Origin: Flavobacteriaceae bacterium
Lineage (GTDB): Bacteria > Bacteroidota > Bacteroidia > Flavobacteriales > Flavobacteriaceae
NCBI GenBank assembly: GCA_002719315.1
Contig: PBHD01000012.1
Location: 60,444-100,749, forward strand
DNA length: 40,306 nt
Reading direction: 5' to 3'
Every line of letters starts with the position of its first letter. Position 1 is the stretch's first letter. Made by a program: the position numbers and the translations under genes. This document shows positions 17,245-27,352 of this stretch, one piece after another. The notes under the pieces are model-generated. The model was not told the DNA's origin. It ran no database searches and saw only the letters and a program-made list of their open reading frames with translations.

Positions 17245-19002
17245 TTAATAATTAGAATCTTGAGTTAAAGTTGCAGATCCATCCAATTGAGAGTTATCAA
17301 TAGCCTCTTGAGGAATTGGATAATACTCATTTTTAGGAAACTCAAAATTAGCATTATTTAAATAAATTCTGTACTGCTTTTCGAAGTTAACATATTTAGT
17401 TAAAACCTCATTTTGAACTCCCCATCTTTGAAGATCAAAGAAACGGTGTCCTTCACCAGCAGTTTCCATTCTACTTTCATGTCTTACAGCCTTTCTTGCA
17501 ACATTTTTATCTGTCCAAGCAGCAGTGTAAAGACCAGTATTATAGTTAGCAGCAGGATTAGCAGTAGTTGTATACTCAGCTCTACTAGCACCCTGAATTG
17601 CTTCAGGAACAAATCCAGCAGGATTTTGAGCTCTAGTTCTTAGCATGTTTACATATTCTCTTGCTTTTTCAAGACTTCCTGTCTCTACTTCAATCTCAGC
17701 TAACCAAAGATATACCATACTTAAACGTATTAACCTGTAATTATTAGAAGAAATGTTACCCCATCCTGCAACTCCAAAAGCTTCAGGTTCAGCAACGTGC
17801 TTCTGCATAAAATATGGTCCAGCATAAGTTATATCACGAATATAATCGTTCTGCATAATGTGGAATCTTTTATATAAGATACCTGGACGACCAACAGAAT
17901 GATCAATTCTAGCATCAAAAGATTGATTAGGATCAATTACTGCACCATTTAATGGATCAGTAACGTTATCCTTATTATAATTATCTAATAATGGTAATCC
18001 CGTAGCAGGGTCTGTTCTAAATGAATTAATTAGATCTTGAGTAGCTTGATAAAATCCACAACAACCCCAAGGAGATATATATGGATGTGCTAGACCAATA
18101 CCAGCATTTCCAGCATCCCAACTTGCACTACTAACTTCCATTTGAACTTCAAAAACAGATTCTTCGTTATTATTAGTTGCAACGTAGAAGTTGTCTTCAA
18201 ATTTATCCATAAGCTTGAACTGTCCACTATTAACTATTTCTAACAATAAAGACTTAGCCGAGTTTAATTTACCTGCATTAGCAGATCCACCTGGCCATCC
18301 TTGTGAAAGCATAGTTTTAGCTAAAAAGGCTTTAGCAGCCCATTTAGTTGGTCTTCCTTTATCAGCTTGAGTTGCAGGCAATACACTTGCAGCAGCTTCA
18401 AAATCAGCCTCAATCTTATCCCAAATAGGACCTGTGTTAGGAACTTTAGTACTGTTTACATCATTAAGATTATAAATATCATCTCCAATATAAACAGGAT
18501 TTCTCCACATCTTTTGAGCTTCTAAATGCATAACACCTCTAATAAATCTTGCTTCAGCTGTCATTTGATCAGCAGCGGCTTGAGACATTGCATTATCTCC
18601 TTCTTGAAGAGCTTGAATAGCAGTGATAACATCATTTGCTCTTGCTACACCCTTATAAACTCCTCTCCACTTATTCTTAATGTGGTTATTAAAAGAGTTA
18701 AGGTCATAAGCTTCAATAAATGACTGTTCTGGCTGGTCACCAGCATCTGTACCTTTAACGGCATTATCAGAAGGAATTCCTCCAAATACCCAGTTATGAA
18801 TGTCATTCTCCCAAGGAGCTTGACCATCAAGACCAGCATTATTCAGAGACTTATAAGCACCCACAAGAATACCAGCAATACCTTCTTCAGAGGCAAGACC
18901 AGTAGTACTAATTTTAGCCTGAGGAGCTTTATCTAGGAATTCGTCAGCACAGCCAACACTTACCAAGATTGCGAATAATAAAATATAATATGAATTTTTC
19001 AT
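17245..19002 (-). CDS. susD: RagB/SusD family nutrient-binding outer-membrane lipoprotein
   Basis: SusD proteins form a lid over the SusC transporter and bind glycans or peptides at the cell surface. The 585-residue protein has a lipoprotein signal with C18 (VGC followed by A-D-E, acidic as in Bacteroidota surface-export signals), a helical TPR-like N-terminal half, and the C-terminal signatures R-F-F-D-L-Q-R-W-G (520-528) and YPIPQ (561-565). It is 18 bp downstream of susC. The substrate cannot be read from the sequence. Base composition looks less AT-rich than neighbouring genes, as in highly expressed genes. Confidence 0.96.
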   Translation of the reverse strand: MKNSYYILLFAILVSVGCADEFLDKAPQAKISTTGLASEEGIAGILVGAYKSLNNAGLDGQAPWENDIHNWVFGGIPSDNAVKGTDAGDQPEQSFIEAYDLNSFNNHIKNKWRGVYKGVARANDVITAIQALQEGDNAMSQAAADQMTAEARFIRGVMHLEAQKMWRNPVYIGDDIYNLNDVNSTKVPNTGPIWDKIEADFEAAASVLPATQADKGRPTKWAAKAFLAKTMLSQGWPGGSANAGKLNSAKSLLLEIVNSGQFKLMDKFEDNFYVATNNNEESVFEVQMEVSSASWDAGNAGIGLAHPYISPWGCCGFYQATQDLINSFRTDPATGLPLLDNYNKDNVTDPLNGAVIDPNQSFDARIDHSVGRPGILYKRFHIMQNDYIRDITYAGPYFMQKHVAEPEAFGVAGWGNISSNNYRLIRLSMVYLWLAEIEVETGSLEKAREYVNMLRTRAQNPAGFVPEAIQGASRAEYTTTANPAANYNTGLYTAAWTDKNVARKAVRHESRMETAGEGHRFFDLQRWGVQNEVLTKYVNFEKQYRIYLNNANFEFPKNEYYPIPQEAIDNSQLDGSATLTQDSNY

Positions 19003-19020
19003 TTTTTGTTATTTAAATTA

Positions 19021-22000
19021 TTAAAGGTTTATATTAAGACCAACTAAAACAGTTTTTGAAACTGGCATATAACCACCATCAAATCCTATAGTTGTATCTG
19101 CTCCTGTTTGTATCTCCGGATTCAAACCAGAATAATCAGTAATAGTTATGAAATTCTGTGCTTGAAGATAAACTTGACCCGCTGCAATACCTAATAATGA
19201 ATTTATAGTATCATCAAAATTGTATGTCAGCTGAATATTTTTAATTCTAAAGTAACTTCCATCTTCAATTAAGTATGTAGAAACCCTACTACTTGTTTGA
19301 TCGTTAGCATCCATAATTGGTGATGTTGCATTTGGATTAGCCGCTGTCCATGAGCTCTTTGGAGCTGCTGGATTAGATGGCTGCCATGCATCACGTAATG
19401 CTCTTGTTGACCTGTTCCCTTGGAAAGAGTTAAAGTCAGCAAAGAAACGAACATAGTTAAATAACTCATTTCCTTGTGATCCATTACCAAAAACATTAAG
19501 AGACCAATTCTTATAGTCAAGATTTAAGTTAATACCATAAGTATAATCAGGGTGTGGACTTCCGATAATTCCTCTATCACTATCATTAATTTGTCCATCT
19601 GAGTTTGTATCTTCAATCTTAAATTTACCAGGAGAATTATAAGTTCCATAAGGAGCCCATGCATCAGCTTCTGATTGAGATTGGAAAATACCTAAAACTT
19701 TAAATCCGTAGAAAGAAGAAATTTCAGCACCTTGCTGAGTTACTGTCATCGATGGCACACGAGAACCATATCCAAAAATTCTTGAATCTGGATTGTCAAG
19801 TGCATCAACTTCATTAGTATAAGATGAAATGTTAGCAGAAAGACTATAACCAAAATCTCCTTTTCTATCAGCATACCCTACTATAAGGTCATAACCAGTA
19901 TTTGTAACTCCACCAATATTAATTGCAGGAGCAGCAGCATCACCATTAGTAAAGGTAATTGGAACTTGTAAAAGCATATCTGTTGTTTTACGATCCCATA
20001 TATCCAATTCTACTGTTAATTTGCTGTCTAAAAGAGCCATATCTACACCAACATTATTAGTTGTAGTTGTCTCCCATTGAGCAGCTTCATTTCCAAAAGT
20101 TGCCGCATCAAAACCAATTGTTACGCCAGCTCCAGTAATTGGATAACCTGAGTTATAAATATTAGATCTGTAAGTTGTAAAAGCATTATAATCACCAATA
20201 GCTTGGTTACCAGTAACACCCCAACCATATCTAACTTTCATAGTAGAAATCAAACCTCCTTGAGGGAAGAAATCTTCTTCAGAAATTCTCCAACCAACAC
20301 TAGCCGCCGGGAATAGTGCGCTGTTAGTAGCTGCTTTAAATCTAGAAGAGGCATCATTTCTTACTGTAACAGATAAAAGATATTTATCATCATAAGAATA
20401 GTTAGCATTCATAAACTGAGACCATAATGAGTAATCAGTACTTACATTACCATAGTTTGAAGAAGTTGTCGCATCTCCAAGATCTAAATAACTGATAATG
20501 TCATTTGTTTGAAATGGAAATCTGCTTCGTCCAGCTCCAAAATATTCACCAAATTGCTCTATAGCTTCAATACCTGCTAGGACTTCAATATCATGTATTC
20601 CAAATGTTTTAGCCCAATTAACAGTATTTGTAAATACCCACTGATAATTATAACTTGATCTTTGACTAGAACTATTTATAAAGTTACCCTCAACATACTC
20701 AGGTTGTGGCCTTCCGATATCTCTTCTTCTATCTGTAGCTAAATCAATTCCAAAACTAGTCTTAACAGTAAGGTCAGGAATTATTTCATAAGAAGCATAA
20801 GCATTTCCTACCATTCTAATACTAAATGTTCTGTCATCTTGATTTCTAAATATAGTAGCATAAGGGCTAAAATTGTTTCCAAGGTTTAGACCTCTACTTC
20901 CTGCAAAATTACCTGCCACATCATAAACTGGTAAAAGAGGGTGATGCTTATAAGAACCTGAAACAGCATTTTGCTCGCTGTTGTTTCCAAAACCACCTTT
21001 TCTGTTTCCTAAAGTAATAGTGAAATTCTCTCCAACTTGTAATTTATCATCTAAAGCATCAAAAGATGTATTAAGTCTTAATGACATTCTATCAAAAGAA
21101 ACAAAGTTGACAACACCATCCTGAGAAAAATATCCCATAGTAAAGGCATATCTAGAATCCTCAGTTGCTCCAGAAGCCTCTACTTGATAACTTTTTATTG
21201 GAGCATTTTCTCTAGTTACTTCTTCCCACCAATTAGTATCAGCAGATTCAGTAATAGCATAAATATTGTCAGGAGTTAAAGAGTACTTACTTAAATCCGC
21301 AGTTGCAGCTCCACTAGGAAATACATAATTAGGTATTCCAATAGTTGGATTTGTTACAGCAGGACCTGAAGGAAAAGTATACTGTCCATGACTTGGAGTT
21401 TTACCCGCATATACATCCGCAAAATAAAGATATTCTCCTAGATCCCTTGCATTTAACGCATCTACGTCTTCAGCAGTATTTTGAGTTCCATGAAAAGTGC
21501 TAAATGTAATTTTAGGTTTTCCAAGTTTACCCTTTTTAGTAGTGATAACTATTACTCCATTACCGGCACGAGCACCATAAATAGAGGCAGCAGATGCATC
21601 TTTTAACACCTGAATAGTTTCAATATCATTGGGATTTAAGTTACTTTGAGAGTCAGAAGGAACACCATCAATAACATATAGTGGGTTATTATTTCCAACA
21701 GTACCAAATCCTCTAATACGTACAGTAGCTTCACCACCTGGAGTAGCATCATTAATGATGTTAACCCCAGAAGCTCTACCTTGTAATTGTTGAGCAAAAG
21801 TTGTTGCAGGAATTGCAACTAAATCTTCTGCATCAATTACGGTAACAGCTCCGGTAACGTCTCTTTTTTCCTGAGTACCATAACCAGTAGTTACAATTAC
21901 CTCCTCAAGGAGGTTTGCAACTTCTAGTGTTACAGTTATCTGATCCTGATCTCCAACAAGTACTTCTTGAGTAGCAAATCCTACAAAAGAAATAACAAGT

Positions 22001-22203
22001 GTATCATCAGCACCAGCCTCAATAGAAAAATTACCGTCAAAGTCTGTACTTACACCAGTGTTAGTTCCTTTAATTTGAACAGCCGCTCCTGGGAGTGGAC
22101 CATCCTCACTAGTAACTACACCACTGATTGTCTGTGCATACATTCCAATACTAAGCAGAAAAACTGCCACATAAAGAAATGACTTAAAATAAGTATTTTT
22201 CAT
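19021..22203 (-). CDS. susC: SusC/RagA family TonB-dependent outer-membrane transporter
   Basis: The protein has 1060 residues. In order it shows a signal peptide (1-23), a carboxypeptidase-regulatory-like domain (about 25-100), a TonB-box-like region around LEEVIVTTGYG, the SusC-type plug with the PLYVIDGVP and DASAASIYGARAGNGVIVI motifs (about 115-225), and a 22-strand-type barrel ending V-L-V-G-L-N-I-N-L. It imports glycans, peptides or other large solutes, powered by TonB, with SusD as surface lid. No carbohydrate-active enzyme, sensor or anti-sigma gene is adjacent, so the substrate is unknown. The gene looks GC-richer than its surroundings, suggesting strong expression. Confidence 0.97.
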   Translation of the reverse strand: MKNTYFKSFLYVAVFLLSIGMYAQTISGVVTSEDGPLPGAAVQIKGTNTGVSTDFDGNFSIEAGADDTLVISFVGFATQEVLVGDQDQITVTLEVANLLEEVIVTTGYGTQEKRDVTGAVTVIDAEDLVAIPATTFAQQLQGRASGVNIINDATPGGEATVRIRGFGTVGNNNPLYVIDGVPSDSQSNLNPNDIETIQVLKDASAASIYGARAGNGVIVITTKKGKLGKPKITFSTFHGTQNTAEDVDALNARDLGEYLYFADVYAGKTPSHGQYTFPSGPAVTNPTIGIPNYVFPSGAATADLSKYSLTPDNIYAITESADTNWWEEVTRENAPIKSYQVEASGATEDSRYAFTMGYFSQDGVVNFVSFDRMSLRLNTSFDALDDKLQVGENFTITLGNRKGGFGNNSEQNAVSGSYKHHPLLPVYDVAGNFAGSRGLNLGNNFSPYATIFRNQDDRTFSIRMVGNAYASYEIIPDLTVKTSFGIDLATDRRRDIGRPQPEYVEGNFINSSSQRSSYNYQWVFTNTVNWAKTFGIHDIEVLAGIEAIEQFGEYFGAGRSRFPFQTNDIISYLDLGDATTSSNYGNVSTDYSLWSQFMNANYSYDDKYLLSVTVRNDASSRFKAATNSALFPAASVGWRISEEDFFPQGGLISTMKVRYGWGVTGNQAIGDYNAFTTYRSNIYNSGYPITGAGVTIGFDAATFGNEAAQWETTTTNNVGVDMALLDSKLTVELDIWDRKTTDMLLQVPITFTNGDAAAPAINIGGVTNTGYDLIVGYADRKGDFGYSLSANISSYTNEVDALDNPDSRIFGYGSRVPSMTVTQQGAEISSFYGFKVLGIFQSQSEADAWAPYGTYNSPGKFKIEDTNSDGQINDSDRGIIGSPHPDYTYGINLNLDYKNWSLNVFGNGSQGNELFNYVRFFADFNSFQGNRSTRALRDAWQPSNPAAPKSSWTAANPNATSPIMDANDQTSSRVSTYLIEDGSYFRIKNIQLTYNFDDTINSLLGIAAGQVYLQAQNFITITDYSGLNPEIQTGADTTIGFDGGYMPVSKTVLVGLNINL

Positions 22204-22441
22204 TCGTCAATGTTTAAGTTAAATTTAGTTTTAATATTACTTATATATATAAATAAAGGATAAAAATCCTTTGATTAAACCATCAATGTTCATGTTAAGA
22301 ATATTAAATGGGTACACAATATAGTTAAAATATTAACATATCCTTATTAAAAATAGACTTTTTGAATTAGATTTATATATGTTCCTTGGTATTAGCGTAA
22401 TTGACAATGTGTCTTTTGTTACATAAATTTAATTTGAAACC
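22204..22441 (-). promoter_or_regulatory. susC upstream region (longest intergenic gap)
   Basis: These 238 bases separate queG from susC and are the largest non-coding stretch in the window, so they very likely hold the susCD promoter and a long 5' leader. I found no good TTTG/TAnnTTTG promoter of the Bacteroidota type on the minus strand. The region contains two inverted repeats, one at 22255-22272 and a GTTAA-AATA-TTAAC palindrome near 22324-22337, and a direct repeat TCAATGTT near both 22207 and 22283. Confidence 0.5.
22255..22272. repeat. hairpin-forming inverted repeat in the susC leader
   Basis: AAAGGAT and ATCCTTT form a perfect 7-bp stem with a 4-nt loop, ending about 50 nt before the susC ATG. 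On the minus strand it is followed by an interrupted T-rich stretch, so it could be a leader hairpin or a weak terminator or attenuator. Confidence 0.4.
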
Positions 22442-23365
22442 CTATTTATCATTGTAAATAAACTTTATATTTCTTTTGAGTCCTTTATATTTTGTTCTTT
22501 TTATAGCACTATTTTTTGTGATTTTTTTAAAAACTTCATCCGTAATTTCTAACCATTCATTTTTAGTCATCGAAATTATCTCTTCTTTTGGGGTAAATTC
22601 TTTTTCACTGTTATTTTTCGAAAAACGATTCCAAGGACATACATCTTGACATATGTCACATCCAAAAGCCCAGTTATCCATTTTATTTTTAAAAACATCA
22701 GAAATTTCTTCTTTTAATTCAATGGTTAGATATGAGATGCATTTTTTTGCGTCTAATTGATAAGGAGCAACTAAAGCTTCTGTTGGGCAAGCATCTATAC
22801 ATGCTGTACAACTTCCACAATGATCAGTTACTGGATGATCATATTCTAATTCTAAATCAGTAATTATTTCGCAAATAAAGAAAAAGGAACCTGTTTTTTG
22901 ACTAATCAAATTTGTGTTTTTTCCAACCCAGCCCAAACCACTTTTTTCAGCCCATGATTTTTCCATTATAGGAGCAGAATCAACAAAAACTCTTCCTCCT
23001 ATATCACCAACTTGATTTTTAATTAATTCAAAAAGTTTTTTTAGTCTATCTTTTATAACAAAATGATAATCTTTTCCATATGCATATTTGGAAATTTTCG
23101 GCGCACTGGAGTCTTTCTGTTTCTTCTCTGAATAATAATTAAACAATAATGAAATAACACTTTTTGCTCCGGGGACAAGCAATGTAGGATCTAACCTTTT
23201 ATCAAAATGATTAGCCATATAACTCATTTTACCATGATAATTATTATTTAACCATCTTTCTAGTTTTGGAGCCTCTTTTTCTAAAAATCCAGCTTTTGAA
23301 ATGCCACAACTAAGAAAACCTAGTTCCTTTGATTTCTGCTTAATAAATTCAGTAGTATTAAACAT
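22442..23365 (-). CDS. queG: epoxyqueuosine reductase
   Basis: QueG performs the last step of queuosine tRNA modification, reducing epoxyqueuosine with cobalamin and two [4Fe-4S] clusters. The 307-residue protein has the catalytic aspartate region V-D129-S-A-P and [10 protein letters not shown]. Ferredoxin-like cysteines follow: C183, C186, C189 and C193-P, then C209, C236, C239 and C243-P. All expected ligands are present. It is 21 bp downstream of ruvB. The C-terminal HEAT-like extension of long QueG forms is absent, as in many shorter homologs. Confidence 0.96.
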   Translation of the reverse strand: MFNTTEFIKQKSKELGFLSCGISKAGFLEKEAPKLERWLNNNYHGKMSYMANHFDKRLDPTLLVPGAKSVISLLFNYYSEKKQKDSSAPKISKYAYGKDYHFVIKDRLKKLFELIKNQVGDIGGRVFVDSAPIMEKSWAEKSGLGWVGKNTNLISQKTGSFFFICEIITDLELEYDHPVTDHCGSCTACIDACPTEALVAPYQLDAKKCISYLTIELKEEISDVFKNKMDNWAFGCDICQDVCPWNRFSKNNSEKEFTPKEEIISMTKNEWLEITDEVFKKITKNSAIKRTKYKGLKRNIKFIYNDK

Positions 23366-23386
23366 CTATAATAATAAAACTATATG

Positions 23387-24406
23387 TTAAAATAAACCCT
23401 TTTGATTATTTTTAATTCTACCCAAATGTTTATATGCTCTTTCAGTAACTTCTCGACCTCTAGGGGTCCTAACTATAAATCCCTGTTGTATCAAAAATGG
23501 CTCATAAACCTCTTCTAAAGTTTCACCATTTTCTGAAACTGCAGTTGCTAGTGTAGTAATTCCAACAGGACCTCCTTTAAACTTATCTATAAGAGTCGTA
23601 AGAATTTTATTGTCCATATCATCCAATCCGTACTTATCAACGTTCAAAGCTTTCAGACTAAATTGTGTAATTTTCATATCAATTGATCCACTTCCTTTTA
23701 TTTGAGCAAAGTCTCTTACCCTTCTTAATAATCCATTTGAAATTCTTGGTGTACCTCTACTTCTTCCGGCAATTTCTACAGCAGCATCATTACTAATATT
23801 AATTTTTAAAATATCTGAACTTCTCTCAACAATATTGGATAATAATTCAGTAGAATAGTACTCTAATCTATTTGTAATGCCAAATCTTGCTCGCATAGGC
23901 GCCGTTAGAAGTCCTGACCTAGTTGTAGCTCCAACTAATGTAAATGGATTTAAATTAATTTGAACAGTTCTTGCATTAGGGCCTGTTTCTATCATTATAT
24001 CTATTTTATAATCTTCCATTGCAGAATAAAGATACTCTTCAACTATTGGACTTAATCTATGAATTTCATCTATAAAAAGAATATCTCTAGATTCTAAGTT
24101 TGTAAGTAATCCAGCAAGATCTCCTGGTTTATCCAAAACAGGACCAGATGTTAATTTAATTCCAACTTGAAGTTCGTTTGCTAATATATGTGCTAATGTA
24201 GTTTTTCCAAGACCAGGTGGGCCATGAAAAAGTGTATGATCTAAAGCTTCATTTCTTTGTTTAGCTGCCTCAACAAAAACCTTCAAATTTTCTAAAATAG
24301 ACTCTTGTCCAGCAAAATCATCAAAAGATAAAGGCCTTAAAGCTTTATCAATTTCTTGATCTTCAGAAGATAAATGACTACCAGTAGGATCTAAATTTTC
24401 ATTCAC
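23387..24406 (-). CDS. ruvB: Holliday junction branch migration helicase RuvB
   Basis: RuvB is the AAA+ motor of the RuvAB branch-migration complex. The 339-residue protein has Walker [10 protein letters not shown] (62-70), Walker B F-I-D113-E114-I-H, sensor region V-G-A-T-T-R-S-G, and the C-terminal winged helix with the D-K-F-K-G-G-P-V-G motif. The start is GTG at 24406-24404, giving M-N-E-N-L-D-P, which matches flavobacterial RuvB N-termini as I recall them. The ATG two bases inside is in another frame and stops at once. It lies 58 bp after coxA. Confidence 0.97.
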   Translation of the reverse strand: MNENLDPTGSHLSSEDQEIDKALRPLSFDDFAGQESILENLKVFVEAAKQRNEALDHTLFHGPPGLGKTTLAHILANELQVGIKLTSGPVLDKPGDLAGLLTNLESRDILFIDEIHRLSPIVEEYLYSAMEDYKIDIMIETGPNARTVQINLNPFTLVGATTRSGLLTAPMRARFGITNRLEYYSTELLSNIVERSSDILKINISNDAAVEIAGRSRGTPRISNGLLRRVRDFAQIKGSGSIDMKITQFSLKALNVDKYGLDDMDNKILTTLIDKFKGGPVGITTLATAVSENGETLEEVYEPFLIQQGFIVRTPRGREVTERAYKHLGRIKNNQKGLF

Positions 24407-24464
24407 AAACTCAAAGATAAGTCATTCAGCAATAATTATGTTTTCAAAAATTTAAATAAAGAAA

Positions 24465-26255
24465 TTAATGCTGTAATTCTTCTTCACCTTTTTTAAGTGG
24501 AATATGCTGAGGGACGAAATCTTCTTTTTGTCCTGGTTTTGAATAATCGTATGCCCATCTGTGTACATGAGGAATTTTACCTTCCCAGTTTCCATGAATG
24601 TGCTTTATAGGAGCCGTCCATTCCAAAGTAGTAGACCTCCATGGGTTTTGCTCAGTCTTTTTACCATAATACATACTATGAATAAAATTATAAAGAAAAA
24701 CTAATTGTGCTAAACCAGTAATTAAAGCGAAAACTGTAATAGTAACATTAATATCTGCCAAATCATCAAAATATGGAAATGCTGTATTTGTATAATACCT
24801 TCTCGGTAAACCAGCCATTCCTATGAAGTGCATTGGGAAAAAGACGCCATAAGCACCAATAGCAGTAACCCAAAAATGAAAATATCCTAAATTTTTATTC
24901 ATCATTCTTCCAAACATTTTTGGAAACCAATGATAAACTCCAGCAAAAAGACCATATAATGCAGAAATCCCCATAACTAAATGAAAGTGTGCAACAACAA
25001 AATATGTATCATGAACATTAATATCTAATGCACTATCTCCTAAAATAATCCCTGTTAAACCTCCACTAATAAAAGTTGAAACTAAAGCTATCGAAAAAAG
25101 CATTGCTGGATTTAATTGTAAATTACCCTTCCATAAAGTAGTTATATAATTAAATGCTTTAACAGCTGAAGGAATAGCTATTAAAAGAGTAGTAAAAGTA
25201 AAAACTGATCCAAGAAACGGATTCATTCCGGAGATAAACATATGATGTCCCCAAACAATCGTTGAGAGAAATGCTATCGCAAGAATAGAAGCCACCATAG
25301 CTCTATAACCAAAAATTGGCTTCCTTGAATTAGTAGCAATGATCTCAGAAGTAATCCCAAGTGCTGGTAACAAAACTATATATACTTCTGGGTGTCCTAA
25401 AAACCAGAATAAATGTTCATATAAAACAGGAGACCCTCCCTGATAATGTAAAACTTCTCCTTGAATAAAAATATCTGAAAGAAAAAAAGATGTTCCAAAA
25501 CTTCTATCCATAACTAATAATAATGCAGCAGATAAAAGAACTGGAAATGAAACAACACCTATTACAGCAGTTATAAAAAATGCCCAAATTGTTAAAGGAA
25601 GCCTAGAAAAGGTCATACCCTTGGTTCTTAAGTTTATTACTGTCACAATATAATTTAATGATCCCAAAAGAGAAGATGCTATAAAAAATGTCATGGAAAC
25701 TAACCAAAGAGTCATTCCTAATCCTGCTCCTGGTTGAGCTTGAGGAATAGCGCTTAATGGTGGATAAACAGTCCATCCAGATGCAGCAGGTCCAGCCTCA
25801 ACAAAAAGTGAAGCTATCATTATTATACTTGAAATAAAAAATAACCAATACGCAATCATATTTAAAAGTCCTGTAGCCATATCACGAGCACCAATCTGAA
25901 GAGGTATCAACAAATTACTAAATGTTCCGCTTAAACCTGCTGTTAAAACAAAGAAAACCATAATTGTTCCGTGAATAGTAACTAAAGCTAAATAAACATT
26001 TGGATCCATCACTCCATCAGGAGCCCATTTACCAAGAAGGGCTTCAAAAATTCCAAAAGGTTGTTCTGGCCAAGCTAATTGGAGCCTAAATAATAATGAC
26101 ATTAATATTCCAATTATACCCATAAACAAGCCAGTAATCAAATATTGTTTAGCGATCATTTTATGATCCTGACTAAAAATATATTTAGTTATAAAAGTTT
26201 CTTTATGATGGTGTCCGTGATCTTCCTCGTGATTATTTTCTTGTGTTATTGACAT
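24465..26255 (-). CDS. coxA: cytochrome c oxidase subunit I (A1-type heme-copper oxidase)
   Basis: This catalytic subunit reduces O2 at the heme a3-CuB site and pumps protons. The 596-residue protein has all metal ligands: H95 and H425 for low-spin heme a, H423 for heme a3, and H288, H337 and H338 for CuB. Y292 in GHPEVY can form the His-Tyr link. E290 in the same motif marks an A1-type enzyme; D125 (D-channel entry) and K366 in IPSAVK (K-channel) are also present. The N-terminus is His-rich (residues 9-17). It closes the act-cox operon; subunits III and IV are encoded about 19 kb away. Confidence 0.98.
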   Translation of the reverse strand: MSITQENNHEEDHGHHHKETFITKYIFSQDHKMIAKQYLITGLFMGIIGILMSLLFRLQLAWPEQPFGIFEALLGKWAPDGVMDPNVYLALVTIHGTIMVFFVLTAGLSGTFSNLLIPLQIGARDMATGLLNMIAYWLFFISSIIMIASLFVEAGPAASGWTVYPPLSAIPQAQPGAGLGMTLWLVSMTFFIASSLLGSLNYIVTVINLRTKGMTFSRLPLTIWAFFITAVIGVVSFPVLLSAALLLVMDRSFGTSFFLSDIFIQGEVLHYQGGSPVLYEHLFWFLGHPEVYIVLLPALGITSEIIATNSRKPIFGYRAMVASILAIAFLSTIVWGHHMFISGMNPFLGSVFTFTTLLIAIPSAVKAFNYITTLWKGNLQLNPAMLFSIALVSTFISGGLTGIILGDSALDINVHDTYFVVAHFHLVMGISALYGLFAGVYHWFPKMFGRMMNKNLGYFHFWVTAIGAYGVFFPMHFIGMAGLPRRYYTNTAFPYFDDLADINVTITVFALITGLAQLVFLYNFIHSMYYGKKTEQNPWRSTTLEWTAPIKHIHGNWEGKIPHVHRWAYDYSKPGQKEDFVPQHIPLKKGEEELQH

Positions 26256-26274
26256 ATCTTAAAAATTTATATTA

Positions 26275-27339
26275 TTATTGAATAACTTCAGCAAATGTCT
26301 GCTGGTCATCTATCCATTTATTAAATTCGTCTTCTGTTTCTACAATTATTTTCATTTGCATATTATAATGAGAACCTCCGCATATCTTATTACACAATAA
26401 TACATAATCAAAAATATATGGCTCAAGAGGTTCATCTCCATTAGCAACTAACTCTTTACTGTTTTCTACTCTTATTTTATTTATTTTTTTAACCTTAGAA
26501 ATTATGTCTGGATTTTGTCTCATTTCTTCAGTAGTTGTAATAGGTTTAAATGCAAATTCAGTAATCATTCCTGGAACAACATTCATTTGAGCTCTAAAAT
26601 GAGGCATGAAAGCCGAATGTAAAACATCTTGAGATCTCATTTTAAAAATGACTTCTCTTCCAACTGGCAAGTGTAATTCTTGCACCACAATATCATCAAA
26701 TCCATTTGGATCTGTTGAATCAATACCAACTACATTTTTACCATCAAAATCTTGAAGAAATCTAATATTAGCATCCCCTAAAACACCATCTTCACCTGCA
26801 TATCTAGCTTTCCAATTAAACTGATAAGCATAAAGTTCAACTACTAAAGTATCATCTTTTTCCTCTATTGTCATTATATCTGTCCAGGTATATAAACCGA
26901 ATAAAATTAAAACTGCTAGAACAATTGCAGGAATAACTGTCCATATCATTTCTAGTCTATCATTATCCGCATAAAAAAATGCTTTTCTTGATTTATTTCC
27001 TCTGTATTTATATGAAAAATAATGTAAAGCTCCTTGAGTTATTGTTTGAACAAAAAATATAACCGCAAAAGAAATCCACATCAAATTATCATATGTACTT
27101 CCATGCTCGGATGCTGCATCTGGTAATAAAACATCTCCATATGCAAAAAAAGAATAAATAGTCAATGCATAAATGAAAATTAAAAAAGCAAACATCATTT
27201 TTCCATTAAAGTCGTTATCCTTGTCATCTGCAATTTGATTATTAGCTTTTTTAGTTTGAGACAATTCAAAAATCTTTGTTATCTGCCAAACTGAGATTGC
27301 AATTAAAATAAGAGCGGTAAATATGAAAAAATTAGTCAT
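26275..27339 (-). CDS. coxB: cytochrome c oxidase subunit II with CuA site
   Basis: Subunit II accepts electrons from cytochrome c through binuclear CuA. The 354-residue protein has extra N-terminal hydrophobic helices (about 3-21, 49-68 and 87-104) before the conserved second hairpin helix (131-150), then a cupredoxin domain. The CuA ligands are H241, C316, C320, H324 and M327 in C-N-K-I-C-G-G-S-H-Y-N-M. The residue between the cysteines that is usually glutamate (bovine E198) is lysine, K318. No heme-binding CxxCH is fused, so a separate cytochrome (probably ActE or the ActA monoheme domain) must donate electrons. It is 13 bp downstream of actF. Confidence 0.96.
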   Translation of the reverse strand: MTNFFIFTALILIAISVWQITKIFELSQTKKANNQIADDKDNDFNGKMMFAFLIFIYALTIYSFFAYGDVLLPDAASEHGSTYDNLMWISFAVIFFVQTITQGALHYFSYKYRGNKSRKAFFYADNDRLEMIWTVIPAIVLAVLILFGLYTWTDIMTIEEKDDTLVVELYAYQFNWKARYAGEDGVLGDANIRFLQDFDGKNVVGIDSTDPNGFDDIVVQELHLPVGREVIFKMRSQDVLHSAFMPHFRAQMNVVPGMITEFAFKPITTTEEMRQNPDIISKVKKINKIRVENSKELVANGDEPLEPYIFDYVLLCNKICGGSHYNMQMKIIVETEDEFNKWIDDQQTFAEVIQ

Positions 27340-27352
27340 CTAAAAATAAAAA

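Noticed and set aside
19269-19520. Second minus-strand open frame inside susC, and similar ones at 21636 and 18645
   Set aside because: Out-of-frame shadows inside the well-supported susC and susD genes, with no protein-like features.
22255-22272. Riboswitch in the susC leader
   Set aside because: Only one short simple stem was visible and no known riboswitch core could be recognised.
24400-24402. ATG near the ruvB start
   Set aside because: It is out of frame and stops after three codons; the GTG start gives the family-like N-terminus.
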